Below, piece after piece: positions 33,876 through 42,736 of a stretch of DNA of 43,885 nucleotides. Source of the DNA: Bacillota bacterium (lineage in GTDB: Bacteria; Bacillota; Halanaerobiia; B1SED10-174); NCBI GenBank assembly GCA_007122335.1, contig SKTZ01000042.1:1-43885 (forward strand). Reading direction: 5' to 3'. Positions within the stretch are counted from its first letter, which is position 1, and each line of letters begins with the position of its first letter. The position numbers were made by a program, and so were the translations under genes. The notes below the pieces were generated by a model, which worked only from the letters and a program-made list of their open reading frames with translations, was not told the origin of the DNA and searched no databases.

Positions 33876-35210
33876 TTATACATCAGTCTTGGGATCAAAT
33901 GCATCTCTGATGCCATCACCCAAGAAACTGAAAGCCAGAACAGCGACAAAGATAAAAAATCCGGGAACAAGTAGCCAAGCATTTTCTGTAAGGACTCTAA
34001 CACTTTGCGCTGCAGACAACATATTTCCCCAGCTGGCCTGGGGTTGCTGGATACCCAACCCTATGAAGCTCAAAGCTGCTTCCATCAGGATATAGCCTGG
34101 TAGGGCCAGGGTCGCCGCCACAATAACGTAGGTATAGGTGTTGGGAAGAATATGACGGACAATTATTCTCAAGTCACTTGCCCCGAGAGCACGGGCCGCT
34201 TCAACAAAATCCTGTGCTCTAATGGAAAGGACCATACCTCGAATAACACGGGCCATTCCCGCCCAGCCAACAAAGGCGAGAATTACAACAATTAAAAAGA
34301 ACCGGGTTGCCGAAGTCATATCAAGGGGTAACACAGCAGCAAGGGCCATCAATAAATAGAGCTGCGGAAAGCTCATTACAATCTCGGCTAAACGCATCAT
34401 CAGGTTGTCAATCCAGCCTCCATAAAAACCGGATATACCCCCAAATATCATACCAATAAAAGTACTGATCATCAAGGCCACAATTCCAATGAATAGAGAA
34501 ACGCGGCCCCCATGCAGGACCCGGGAAAAATTATCCCGGCCAAACTGGTCGGTCCCGTACAAGAAAAGGCGTGCCGTATCCCGGTCTGAGTAGGGATCCT
34601 CAAAACTTGGTTCTCCCAATCCCAGTATTTTGGTTTTAGCTGTAAGACCCAGGATAGAAAATTCTCTGTCGGCTTCCACAAATAACTTCAACGGATAACG
34701 CGGCGATTCCTGCTTATCTTCCATCCAAATCCTCATTACCGGGAAATAGGTGAAATCGTCTACACCTTCTTCATCAGCGATAGCTTCAGCAAAACCATGG
34801 GCTTCTGCCCTTTCTAATACATCAAAAGTTCCCAGGTCAAGTTCGACTTCGGTAACTTCCCCAGTTTCAGGATCTTCCTGTTCAATATAGCCATAAATCA
34901 TATAGCGGTGTCCCCGGAGAGAATTATAAATAAATGGCCAGCGCCAGTTTCCTTCTTCATCCCTGATGTTGATTGAAACAGGCGGGTGGTAGGACTTACC
35001 CCGGTACTGGTTATAGGGGTCATGAGGAGCATATAACGGGGCTAAAATAACGGAAAAATATAAAATTGTAAGAACAATTCCCCCAAACAAAGCCAGGCGG
35101 TGCCTTTTCAAGCGGATCCAGGCAACTCGAAATGGTGACCTTATAAAATCTTCTTCACTTTCCAATTTCTTTCTTTCTTTTTCCATATTACTGGCTGGAG
35201 GTTGCTGCAC
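33876..35210 (-). CDS. Oligopeptide ABC permease, OppC type, with a large extracytoplasmic insertion
   Basis: 444 residues from a GTG with GGAGG 7 nt upstream, against about 300 for a basic OppC. After helix 1 (about 38-60) an outward insertion of roughly 140 residues (67-210) precedes LYGTDQFGRDNFSR (218-231). The remaining helices and the EAA loop (FVEAARALGASDLRII) are normal. A comparable insertion occurs in a known subset of OppC proteins (pattern YPLKLFVEADREFSILGL), so it is a subfamily trait, probably contacting the binding protein. Between oppB and oppD in the operon. Confidence 0.9.
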   Translation of the reverse strand: MQQPPASNMEKERKKLESEEDFIRSPFRVAWIRLKRHRLALFGGIVLTILYFSVILAPLYAPHDPYNQYRGKSYHPPVSINIRDEEGNWRWPFIYNSLRGHRYMIYGYIEQEDPETGEVTEVELDLGTFDVLERAEAHGFAEAIADEEGVDDFTYFPVMRIWMEDKQESPRYPLKLFVEADREFSILGLTAKTKILGLGEPSFEDPYSDRDTARLFLYGTDQFGRDNFSRVLHGGRVSLFIGIVALMISTFIGMIFGGISGFYGGWIDNLMMRLAEIVMSFPQLYLLMALAAVLPLDMTSATRFFLIVVILAFVGWAGMARVIRGMVLSIRAQDFVEAARALGASDLRIIVRHILPNTYTYVIVAATLALPGYILMEAALSFIGLGIQQPQASWGNMLSAAQSVRVLTENAWLLVPGFFIFVAVLAFSFLGDGIRDAFDPKTDV

Positions 35211-35228
35211 ATTTATACCTCCTTTCCT

Positions 35229-36200
35229 CTAATTGTACCTTATCCGGGGATCAGTTATCGCCAGCAGAATATCAGCCAGCAGATTTCCCAGGATAAGAAG
35301 GGCGCTTCCCATTAAAAGTCCAGCCATGGCAACATAAAGATCTTTTTGCCTAACTGCAGTCAAGAGCATATTGCCCAGACCCGGATAGCTAAAAACAATC
35401 TCGGTAATTGCCGCCCCACTGAGCAGGGCACTTATGCTGAATCCAAAAATGGTAATAAGCGGGTTTATTGCGTTACGCAGGGCATGTTTGTAAATAACCA
35501 CTCGATCGCTCAAACCCTTGGACCGAGCTGTCCGAACATAGTCCTGGCCCATGGCATCCATCATCTGGCCCCGCATCTGCCTCATTAAACCGGCCATCCC
35601 GGAAGTAGCCAGAACTATTGTCGGGGGAATCAGGTGCCGAATATAATCCCACATTCTTCCCATAAAACTCAATTCCTCGTGGTACCAGGAAGTCATACCC
35701 CCCACAGGTAGATTGAACAGACCATATCTTGCAAGAAAATAAAGTATTATCAGGCCGAAGAAAAAGTTGGGAATAGATATTCCAAAAAAGGTAAAAAAAG
35801 TTAAAATGTTATCTCTTACAGTATAACGGTTGATTGCAGCGTGAACACCAATTGGGATTGCCACAACCCAGGTTAAAATCGTAGCAGCAAGAGATAAGCG
35901 AAAAGTATTCAATATCCGGCCGCCGATCAGATCTGTAACCGGTATGCGATAGGCAAAAGAGTAACCAAAGTTCAGCTGCATAACTTCTTTTAGCCAATTG
36001 AAATACTGGACCCAAACTGGCTGGTCCAAACCAAATTCCGCCCGCATTTGGGCGATTACAGCTGAAGAAATATCAGGGTTCATTTCAATCTGGGCCAGGA
36101 AATCTCCTGGAGAAAGGTTAAGCACAAAAAAGCTGATCATACTTATCCCAATCAGCAGGGGAATCATCTGCAATATTCGCCGAATTACATAAGTCCGCAT
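35229..36200 (-). CDS. Oligopeptide ABC permease, OppB type
   Basis: 323 residues, ATG start. The N-terminal helix with RRILQMIPLLIGISMISFFV, the EAA loop (QDYVRTARSKGLSDRVVIYK), YPGLGNML and DPRIRYN are standard for OppB/DppB. It forms the membrane channel with OppC. A strong hairpin separates it from the upstream binding-protein gene, which should lower its expression relative to that gene. Confidence 0.94.
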   Translation of the reverse strand: MRTYVIRRILQMIPLLIGISMISFFVLNLSPGDFLAQIEMNPDISSAVIAQMRAEFGLDQPVWVQYFNWLKEVMQLNFGYSFAYRIPVTDLIGGRILNTFRLSLAATILTWVVAIPIGVHAAINRYTVRDNILTFFTFFGISIPNFFFGLIILYFLARYGLFNLPVGGMTSWYHEELSFMGRMWDYIRHLIPPTIVLATSGMAGLMRQMRGQMMDAMGQDYVRTARSKGLSDRVVIYKHALRNAINPLITIFGFSISALLSGAAITEIVFSYPGLGNMLLTAVRQKDLYVAMAGLLMGSALLILGNLLADILLAITDPRIRYN

Positions 36201-36246
36201 ACTCGTCCTCCTTTCCCCACCAAATCAATTAAAATCAAAAAATAAA

Positions 36247-36270
36247 GGGGGGAGAGGAAGCTCTCCCCCC
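36247..36270 (-). terminator. Intercistronic hairpin between oppA and oppB
   Basis: Perfect 10-bp stem GGGGGGAGAG / CTCTCCCCCC with a 4-nt loop and a TTTATTTTTT tract on the minus strand, 14 nt past the oppA stop. It probably acts as a partial terminator or mRNA 3' stabiliser that gives excess binding protein. Confidence 0.75.
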
Positions 36271-36284
36271 TTTGTTCCTCTCTC

Positions 36285-38000
36285 TTACCTGGAAATAAAG
36301 AGACTTTCTATATTGTGATACCAACCACCTACAATAGTCGGGTCAGCATTTTTTACAGTATTGCGCATTGCAATAATGCTGTCCTGAACTACAGTGTAGA
36401 TAAGAGGTACCTGTTCTGCGATAATTTCCTGCCATTCATAGTACAGGGCTTGCCTTTCCTGGGGATCGAGAACGGTTGCTGCTTCATCAAAGATCTCGTC
36501 TACGCGGGCTTCCCAATCGGTAGCGGGTTCAGATTGAACGGGGTTCCACATGTGCAGGTTACCCGAAGAATGCCATACGTTCCGGCCGCTGTGGGGTTCG
36601 AGGCCACCGGTAAGTCCGATGATAATGACATCCCATTCAAATTCACTAACCAGCTGATTAACGAGTAGGTTAAAATCAACTGGAGTAAAGGTTACATCCA
36701 TTCCCAATTCCTGCAGGTCGGCCTGAATAATATTACCAGCACCTTCACGAACAACATTACCGGCGTTGGTAGTCATAATGAAGCTAACCCTGTTGCCGTC
36801 TGCATCAAACAGGCGTCCCTGGGCATCCCAGGTAAAACCGCTAGCTTCCAGATATTCTCTTGACTTATCCAGGTCGTACTCATACCTGGGCACATCCGGA
36901 TTGAGGAAGAAATCGTTGGGCGCACTGACCGGTGTCCACTGGGGTGAAGCAAGACCGTCGTAAAGCTGGTCAATCATTGTATCCTTGTCCATGGCATGGG
37001 CCATAGCCCGGCGGAAGTTCAGGTCGGTGAACCATTCATATTTATAGGGCTCTTCCTCGAAGTGAGGACCTCTCGGGTTCTGGTTCATAACCACAAACAG
37101 GGTGCTGAAGGTAGGACCGAGATTGTAAACGGTCATATCCCAGTTACGCTCGTTCATGCGGTAGCGAGCATAGTCAGCAGGCATAACCGGAGAAACGTGG
37201 GTCTGGCCTGCTTCAAAGGCAAGACTCTGGGCTTCCTGGGATTCAACTATCTGCATAATCCAGCGGTTAATATAGGGAAGAGTTTCTCCCTCTTCATTAA
37301 CATGCCAGTAGTTGGGGTTCCGGAGCAGGACAACCCGTTCGCCCGGACGATAGCCACCAAGCATGAAAGCATCCGAGCCGATAATTTGAGAAGGTGGTGT
37401 GTTTACACCCCAGGTTTCATTATACATTCCAGCTTCCCAGGCATCATAGAGAGCATGCTTGGGAACAATCATGGGCATTGAGTTAAGAAGCGGTGCGAAA
37501 GGTTCGGGCAGGTAAAGGCGGAAAGTATACTCATCAATTACCTCATAATCAAGGTATTGACCTGCCACCTGGAGAATATCTCTGGAGCTGGTGGGAACTG
37601 ACTCATCGTAGATAACGTCGAAGGTAAACTCCGCGTCATATGCAGTCAGAGGAGTCCCATCACTCCACTTTACACCTTCTCGGAGGTAGAAAGTCCATTC
37701 CAGACCATCATCACTGAAATCCCACCCCTTGGCAAGGCTCGGAACCAATTCCGCGGTGTGAGGATCATATTGGGTAAAAGAGGTCAGGAAACGATAGATG
37801 ATATCCGTAGATGAAGTTTCTTTGGCAATATGAGTGTTAAAAGTCCTTGGATCGGATATCTGTGCACTTAAAAGAGTTTCACCAATGGTCCCTACAGGAT
37901 AGGGGGAGACGACGTAATCGCTGGGAATTGAAGCGATTACAGAAAAGGACATTGCCAGAACCAATGCCCCGACAAAAAAGACAATCAGACTCTTTTTCAC
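36285..38000 (-). CDS. Solute-binding protein family 5 (peptide/oligopeptide)
   Basis: 571 residues from a GTG with GGAGG 8 nt upstream. A signal peptide (about 1-23) is followed by the SBP family 5 core: LVPSLAKGWDFSDDGLEWTF, the signature LREGVKWSDGTPLTAYDAEF, and YEWFTDLNFRRAMAHAMDKD. No lipobox cysteine is seen, so anchoring would need another mechanism or an outer membrane that confines it. It delivers the ligand to OppBC. Peptide specificity is the default guess; sugars and other ligands also occur in this family. Confidence 0.92.
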   Translation of the reverse strand: MKKSLIVFFVGALVLAMSFSVIASIPSDYVVSPYPVGTIGETLLSAQISDPRTFNTHIAKETSSTDIIYRFLTSFTQYDPHTAELVPSLAKGWDFSDDGLEWTFYLREGVKWSDGTPLTAYDAEFTFDVIYDESVPTSSRDILQVAGQYLDYEVIDEYTFRLYLPEPFAPLLNSMPMIVPKHALYDAWEAGMYNETWGVNTPPSQIIGSDAFMLGGYRPGERVVLLRNPNYWHVNEEGETLPYINRWIMQIVESQEAQSLAFEAGQTHVSPVMPADYARYRMNERNWDMTVYNLGPTFSTLFVVMNQNPRGPHFEEEPYKYEWFTDLNFRRAMAHAMDKDTMIDQLYDGLASPQWTPVSAPNDFFLNPDVPRYEYDLDKSREYLEASGFTWDAQGRLFDADGNRVSFIMTTNAGNVVREGAGNIIQADLQELGMDVTFTPVDFNLLVNQLVSEFEWDVIIIGLTGGLEPHSGRNVWHSSGNLHMWNPVQSEPATDWEARVDEIFDEAATVLDPQERQALYYEWQEIIAEQVPLIYTVVQDSIIAMRNTVKNADPTIVGGWYHNIESLFISR

Positions 38001-38052
38001 TAAGCATTCCTCCTTAAGAATTATGACACCCCAAAAAGATCAAACTAAACTA

Positions 38053-38068
38053 ACCAAAATATTTTGGT
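38053..38068. promoter_or_regulatory. Perfect 16-bp palindrome upstream of oppA
   Basis: ACCAAAATATTTTGGT, about 55 nt before the oppA start codon. It could be an operator for the opp operon. No convincing sigma-A promoter was found in 38001-38175, so its position relative to transcription is unknown. Confidence 0.4.
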
Positions 38069-38175
38069 ATCACCCCCATAAAAAATAGAAGAAATATTTA
38101 ACTTGTTTAAACTCTTATTCGCTTTCATAACCATTTTTTCCTGCAAAAAAAAGTATAAATTTTGCTATTTAATTG

Positions 38176-38724
38176 TCAATAAAGGGCTTTGTACCTTTCC
38201 AGTGTTTTTTCTACCTTGGTTACATATAATCTTGTCTCTAAAAAGGGGATATCTTCAAGGTTCTCCCGAGTCCCATCCCATATACCCTCCTCGATCCAAC
38301 GGCGGACATTTCCCCGCCCGGCATTATAAGCAGCCAGGGCTCGGGTTATATTGGAAAATTCTTCCCGCAAACCCGCAAGGTACCAGCAGCCAATTTCCAG
38401 ATTCAACTGGGGATCAAATAAATCTTCGCTGGTGAAGTTTTGCCAGCCTAATGCCTCGGCCACCCACCCTCCTGTTGCGGGCATAATCTGCATCAAGCCC
38501 CTTGCTCCCCGCCTGGATTCCGCCGCCGGGTTAAATTTACTTTCAACATGGATTAAGGCAGCTATTAGTTCGGGTTCCAGGCCATATTGAGTCCCGAGCC
38601 TTTCTATTTCTTCTCTGTACAGAAAAGGATAATAAATTCTCCCCAGCTGAGGGTAGAGTAAAACCAGAATTACAAATCCCAGAACGATATAAAGAACCCA
38701 GCCAGAAGAAAAAAATCGCTTCAT
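38176..38724 (-). CDS. Membrane-anchored lytic transglycosylase (SLT domain)
   Basis: 182 residues from an ATG at 38724 (AAGGTGG 8 nt upstream); a GTG at 38736 adds four residues. An N-terminal anchor helix (about 8-28) is followed by an SLT domain: LIHVESKFNP with the catalytic Glu, GARGLMQIMPATGGWVAE, NLEIGCWYL and ALAAYNAGRGNV. It cleaves peptidoglycan to anhydromuropeptides outside the cytoplasmic membrane. It sits between oppA and mgsA; no strong promoter is seen in the 27 nt upstream, so it may be expressed with the mgsA-coaE genes. Confidence 0.92.
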   Translation of the reverse strand: MKRFFSSGWVLYIVLGFVILVLLYPQLGRIYYPFLYREEIERLGTQYGLEPELIAALIHVESKFNPAAESRRGARGLMQIMPATGGWVAEALGWQNFTSEDLFDPQLNLEIGCWYLAGLREEFSNITRALAAYNAGRGNVRRWIEEGIWDGTRENLEDIPFLETRLYVTKVEKTLERYKALY

Positions 38725-38763
38725 TTCCCCGTCCACCTTCCACTTATTTCCGCCGGAAAAGCA

Positions 38764-39138
38764 CTATTTTTCTTCAAGAATTGCGTCTAAGATCAGCCTT
38801 GCTGAGGTTAGATTGGTTGCCAGGGGGACAGCATGAACGTCACAAACTCTCATCAGAGCCGTAATATCAGGCTCATGAGGTTGAGCTGTAAGAGGATCAC
38901 GCAGGAATATTACTGTATCAACCTCCCCGGTTGTAACCATACTACCAATCTGTTGATCTCCTCCCAGGGGACCTGAAGCCATTATCTTTACATTTAATCC
39001 ATGCTCTTTAACGATTAATTTCCCCGTATTACCGGTTCCTACCAGAAATTCACCCTTCAGCCGATCTTTAAATTCCCCGACCAGAACAACCATATCCTTT
39101 TTCTTTTTATCGTGAGCGATTAGAGCTATTTTCCGCAT
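38764..39138 (-). CDS. mgsA: Methylglyoxal synthase
   Basis: 124 residues, near the family length. [15 protein letters not shown], the phosphate loop GTGNTGKLI, the catalytic segment [11 protein letters not shown] and [15 protein letters not shown] are diagnostic. It converts dihydroxyacetone phosphate to methylglyoxal as a phosphate-releasing bypass of lower glycolysis. Its 5' end overlaps coaE by 32 nt, suggesting coupled translation. Confidence 0.96.
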   Translation of the reverse strand: MRKIALIAHDKKKKDMVVLVGEFKDRLKGEFLVGTGNTGKLIVKEHGLNVKIMASGPLGGDQQIGSMVTTGEVDTVIFLRDPLTAQPHEPDITALMRVCDVHAVPLATNLTSARLILDAILEEK

Positions 39139-39730
39139 TTAATTTCTTCCACCTTTCCTGAACCTTCCTTTCCAGTTCCCTAACAGTCCCTCTATTCTCT
39201 ATTACCTGATCTGCTTTTTTGATTTTTTCTCCCAGGGGCATTTGGGCTTTTAAACGGGCTTTTATATCCTCCGGGGAAAAACGCCCTCCCTGCAACAAAC
39301 GATTATAAACAACATCCTGCGGGGCCCAGACTACCCAAACCTGATCAAACAAATCTTCCCAGCCGACTTCAAAAAGGAGAGGAACTTCGGCAAAAACTGC
39401 CGAAGGAGGCTTTTTAAGTTTGGCCTGAGCTGAAAAAAAATCAATAATAACCTGTTTAACCCGGGGATGGATTAACCCTTCCAGCTTTTCCTTTTCCTCT
39501 TTATTATTAAAAACAATATTAGCGAGCCTGGAGCGGTCAATTTCTCCACTTTCAGCAAGAATTTTTTCTCCAAAATTTTCAACCACTAAATTATAAAGGT
39601 TTTGCCCTTTTTTCATTTCAGAGTGGACTATCTGGTCCGAACTAATTACCGGACTACCAAGTTTCTGAATAATTTCCAGGACCCTGGTTTTCCCTGTCCC
39701 CAGGCCTCCAGTAATTCCAATTTTTTTCAT
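39107..39730 (-). CDS. coaE: Dephospho-CoA kinase
   Basis: 207 residues. The P-loop is GGLGTGKT (8-15), followed by VISSDQIVH and the family segment [21 protein letters not shown], with [20 protein letters not shown] near the end. It phosphorylates dephospho-CoA in the last step of CoA synthesis. ATG with AGGTGAGG upstream. Overlaps mgsA downstream. Confidence 0.95.
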   Translation of the reverse strand: MKKIGITGGLGTGKTRVLEIIQKLGSPVISSDQIVHSEMKKGQNLYNLVVENFGEKILAESGEIDRSRLANIVFNNKEEKEKLEGLIHPRVKQVIIDFFSAQAKLKKPPSAVFAEVPLLFEVGWEDLFDQVWVVWAPQDVVYNRLLQGGRFSPEDIKARLKAQMPLGEKIKKADQVIENRGTVRELERKVQERWKKLNAENSSNRSR

Positions 39731-39796
39731 TGCAAATCCTCACCTGCCTTCGGAACCGGTAAAACCAACTCAATTTTTCTAAAAAACAGTACAACC

Positions 39797-41656
39797 TCAT
39801 TCTTCAAGTGTTTTCTCCCATCTGGAAATCAATAATTCCAGTTCTTGCTTTTTCTTATTATATTCTTCCATAATTTCCGATGAATCTTCTCGTTTGAAAA
39901 ATTCAGGATCGGAAAAGTGTTGATTGTGTTTTTCGATTTCTTCCTCAAGAGCAGTTATCTTTTCTTCCAGTTCTTTTCTGACAATTTCCTTTTCCTTTTT
40001 TTTTGAGACAGTTACTCTTTTGGGCTTGCGATTAATCCGGGTTCGCCGTTTCTGATTTTTCCTTGCTTCCTGTTCCCGTTCCCAGTCCAAAAATTCCTGA
40101 TAAGAACCCCGAAAAACCTTAAACATCCCGTCTTTTAAATACCAGATTTTTGTAGCAACTCGTTCAATAAAGTAACGGTCATGGGAGGTAAAAACCAGAG
40201 TCCCAGAAAAAGAAAGCATGGCTTTTTCCAGCCATTCCTGCAGATCCAGATCCAGGTGATTGGTGGGCTCATCCAGCAGCAAAACATTTGCTCCGTGTAG
40301 AACTAAAAGGGCAAGGTTAAAGCGAGAAAGTTCCCCACCACTTAACACTCCTATCTTTTTCTCCGCTTCTTCTCCTCCAAACCGAAAAGCTCCTAAATGG
40401 TCCATTATTTCCTGTTTGCGGGTTAAGCCGAAATCCGCTACTACCTCGAATAAAGTCTTTTCCTTGGGAAAAAAACCGCCTTCCTGGTCAAAATAGCCCA
40501 GTTCAACTCCGTGGCCCCAGGAAACTTTTCCATCGTAGTTATCCTTACCTAGGAGACATTTGAGTAAGGTGGTTTTTCCTGCACCGTTTGGACCCAAAAA
40601 AGCTACCCGCTCTCCTCTCTTCAACTCAACTTCCACTCCGTCAAATAATCTCCGGTTATCCTTTGTGCAGCCAAAATCCTGGGTTTTCAGGACTTCCTGT
40701 CCACTCATCCTGTTCAGAGGAAAACGAAGGTTGATTTTTTTCCGAGGTGGAGGTGGAGGAGGGATTTTTTCCATTCTTTCCAGTCTTTTTTCCCTGGAAC
40801 GGGCTTCTTTGGATCTCTGGCCGGCTTTGTACCTGCGGACAAAATCCTCTAGTGCAGCTATTTCCTCCTGTTGTTTCTCGTATTCCCGGGCCCAGGTTTT
40901 AACCTTTAATTCCCTTTGCCCGGTATAATCTGAATAATTTCCAGGATAAGAATATAAACGGCGGTCATCTATTTCCAGAATTCCGTTAGCCACCTGGTCC
41001 AGGAAGTAACGGTCGTGAGAAACCAAAATTAAAGCTCCAGGATATTCCTTGAGAAAAGAAGCCAGCCACTCCCGGTTATTGCGGTCCAGGTGGTTGGTTG
41101 GTTCATCTAACAGTAACAAATCGGGTTTTTCTAAAAGTAATCTGGCCAGAGCCAGACGGGTCTTTTCCCCACCACTAAAGCTATTTAAATCTCTCTCTAA
41201 AGCTTCCTCTGAAAAACCCAGTCCGTTGATAATACCTCGAATCCTGCTTTCACACTCGTAACCTCCGCCTTCTTCAAATTCAGATTGCAGACGAGCATAT
41301 TTTTCCAGGATTTCCTCATCAGATCTCCTGCTTATCTCTTCTGTTATCTGTTCCAACTTCTCCCTTAACTGGACTTTTTCTGCGAAAGCCTGCCAGAGAT
41401 AACCGGAAACCCTTCCTTCCTGGGCCCAATCTAGGGTTTGCGGCAAAAAACCCAGGGAAATGTTGCGGTTTTTCTCAACAAAACCTCTATCGGCTTCTTT
41501 ATCTCCCTTGATTATTTCCAGGAGAGTGGTTTTTCCAGTCCCATTCCGTCCAATTAAACCAAGGCGTGAACCGATTTGAACCTGGAGATTAACCTCTTCA
41601 ATTAATAATTCTCCAGAATAATATTTAGTTACGTTTTCTAATCGAACCAGGGTCAT
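39797..41656 (-). CDS. ABC-F family ATPase with a hexaproline run in the linker
   Basis: 619 residues from an ATG at 41656 with AAGGATG 6 nt upstream; the longer frame to 41734 lies inside mutM. Two ABC domains: Walker A GRNGTGKTT, LNSFSGGEKTRLALARL, DEPTNHLD; then GPNGAGKTT, VLSGGELSRFNLAL, DEPTNHLD. No transmembrane segments, as in ribosome-binding ABC-F factors. The interdomain linker contains six consecutive prolines (299-304). The C-terminus is a basic region followed by a coiled coil (555-615), as in Uup/YfmR/YdiF relatives. Such factors act on stalled or initiating ribosomes. It overlaps mutM by 32 nt. Confidence 0.92.
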   Translation of the reverse strand: MTLVRLENVTKYYSGELLIEEVNLQVQIGSRLGLIGRNGTGKTTLLEIIKGDKEADRGFVEKNRNISLGFLPQTLDWAQEGRVSGYLWQAFAEKVQLREKLEQITEEISRRSDEEILEKYARLQSEFEEGGGYECESRIRGIINGLGFSEEALERDLNSFSGGEKTRLALARLLLEKPDLLLLDEPTNHLDRNNREWLASFLKEYPGALILVSHDRYFLDQVANGILEIDDRRLYSYPGNYSDYTGQRELKVKTWAREYEKQQEEIAALEDFVRRYKAGQRSKEARSREKRLERMEKIPPPPPPRKKINLRFPLNRMSGQEVLKTQDFGCTKDNRRLFDGVEVELKRGERVAFLGPNGAGKTTLLKCLLGKDNYDGKVSWGHGVELGYFDQEGGFFPKEKTLFEVVADFGLTRKQEIMDHLGAFRFGGEEAEKKIGVLSGGELSRFNLALLVLHGANVLLLDEPTNHLDLDLQEWLEKAMLSFSGTLVFTSHDRYFIERVATKIWYLKDGMFKVFRGSYQEFLDWEREQEARKNQKRRTRINRKPKRVTVSKKKEKEIVRKELEEKITALEEEIEKHNQHFSDPEFFKREDSSEIMEEYNKKKQELELLISRWEKTLEE

Positions 41657-42491
41657 TTTTATCATCCTTCTGACAGCAGGGACAAAAAAAGGAACTGCGC
41701 CCTGCAACTTTTTTCCGCTCAATTTTTTCCACACAATAGGGACATTCTTTCCCTTCCCGCCCGTACACCTTTAGCAAATCCTGAAAATCCCCTGCCCGGC
41801 CCTCTCCATCCCGATAATCCCGGAAGGTTGTTCCTCTACCCGCTATTGCTTCATTTAAGATTTCCTTCATGTTGGAATAGATCTTGGAAATAGCCCTGTC
41901 ATCAAGATGCTGAGCAGTAGTTTCAGGGTGAATTTGGCTCCTGAATAAGATTTCATCAACGTAAATGTTCCCCAGGCCAGCAATAAAAGATTGATTAAGC
42001 AGAAGCCCTTTAATTCTGCCTTTTCTTTGTTTTAAAGACCCGGAAAAGGTTTCAAGGTCAAACTCTGGATCCAAGGGTTCTGGCCCAAGTTTTTCCAGGT
42101 TCCCGGCATATTTTTCCTCGCCGGTTTTGATCAGATAAACTCTTCCAAATCTGCGTGTATCTTCAAATATCAGGGCTCCACCACCTGAAAAATCCAGAAC
42201 CAAATGGGCGTGTTTTCTTGGTTGATAACATTTTTCCATGTAAAAAAGGCGCCCCGTCATTCGCAGGTGGATAATTAACTTTTCCTCTTCATTCAGGGTA
42301 AAAAGGAGCAATTTGCCCCGGCGAAAACCCCCGGAAATTTTTTTTCCGCAAAGTCCCTGAGAAAACTTAATAACTGTTTTGGGCCAACCCACAACGTCTT
42401 TATGCCTTACCCTGACTGTATTTATTTTTTTCCCCTTTATTTTGGGAAGTAGGGATCTGAGTACAGTTTCAACTTCGGGCAATTCAGGCAA
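41625..42491 (-). CDS. mutM: Formamidopyrimidine-DNA glycosylase (Fpg/MutM)
   Basis: 288 residues from a TTG at 42491 (GAGAGGGG upstream), which gives the required PELPEVETVLRSL start with catalytic Pro2 and Glu3. LIIHLRMTGRL, the H2TH region (GLLLNQSFIAGLGNIYVDEI) and the C-terminal zinc finger (CPYC...CPCC) are intact. It removes 8-oxoguanine and formamidopyrimidines and nicks the abasic site. About 12 residues follow the last zinc-finger cysteine pair. Downstream ABC-F overlaps by 32 nt. Confidence 0.96.
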   Translation of the reverse strand: MPELPEVETVLRSLLPKIKGKKINTVRVRHKDVVGWPKTVIKFSQGLCGKKISGGFRRGKLLLFTLNEEEKLIIHLRMTGRLFYMEKCYQPRKHAHLVLDFSGGGALIFEDTRRFGRVYLIKTGEEKYAGNLEKLGPEPLDPEFDLETFSGSLKQRKGRIKGLLLNQSFIAGLGNIYVDEILFRSQIHPETTAQHLDDRAISKIYSNMKEILNEAIAGRGTTFRDYRDGEGRAGDFQDLLKVYGREGKECPYCVEKIERKKVAGRSSFFCPCCQKDDKNDPGSIRKRN

Positions 42492-42495
42492 AATA

Positions 42496-42723
42496 CTAAC
42501 CCCTCTCTTTTTTGTTCTCTCTAGTTTTTATTTTAAAGCGAATTATCAGGGTGATTAAGAGCAGCAGGAAAATTATCAATTTGGGGAGCCACAAACTTCC
42601 CCTTTCAGCAGGTTCTGCAAAACCCACAAAATAAAGATAGGTAAAAACTGCAGCAGAACCCAAAAGAGTTAAAACAATAAAAAGGATGCTTTTTTTCTGA
42701 ATTAACATTTGCAGAAAACCCAT
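42496..42723 (-). CDS. Small two-helix membrane protein of unknown function
   Basis: 75 residues, ATG with GGGAGG upstream. Two hydrophobic helices (about 12-35 and 45-62) with basic flanks. It starts 13 nt after the propeller-like gene and ends 4 nt before mutM, so it is probably co-transcribed with both. It may be an accessory of the propeller/membrane protein; no family is recognised. Confidence 0.65.
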   Translation of the reverse strand: MGFLQMLIQKKSILFIVLTLLGSAAVFTYLYFVGFAEPAERGSLWLPKLIIFLLLLITLIIRFKIKTRENKKERG

Positions 42724-42736
42724 TAAATTACCTCCC

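Noticed and set aside
39107-41656. Identical 32-nt overlaps at coaE/mgsA and mutM/ABC-F
   Set aside because: The overlapping sequences are unrelated, so the equal length looks coincidental.
41625-41734. Longer ABC-F start at 41734
   Set aside because: The extra 26 residues fall inside the mutM zinc-finger region and lack an RBS; the ATG at 41656 has one and begins at the conserved ABC-F N-terminus.
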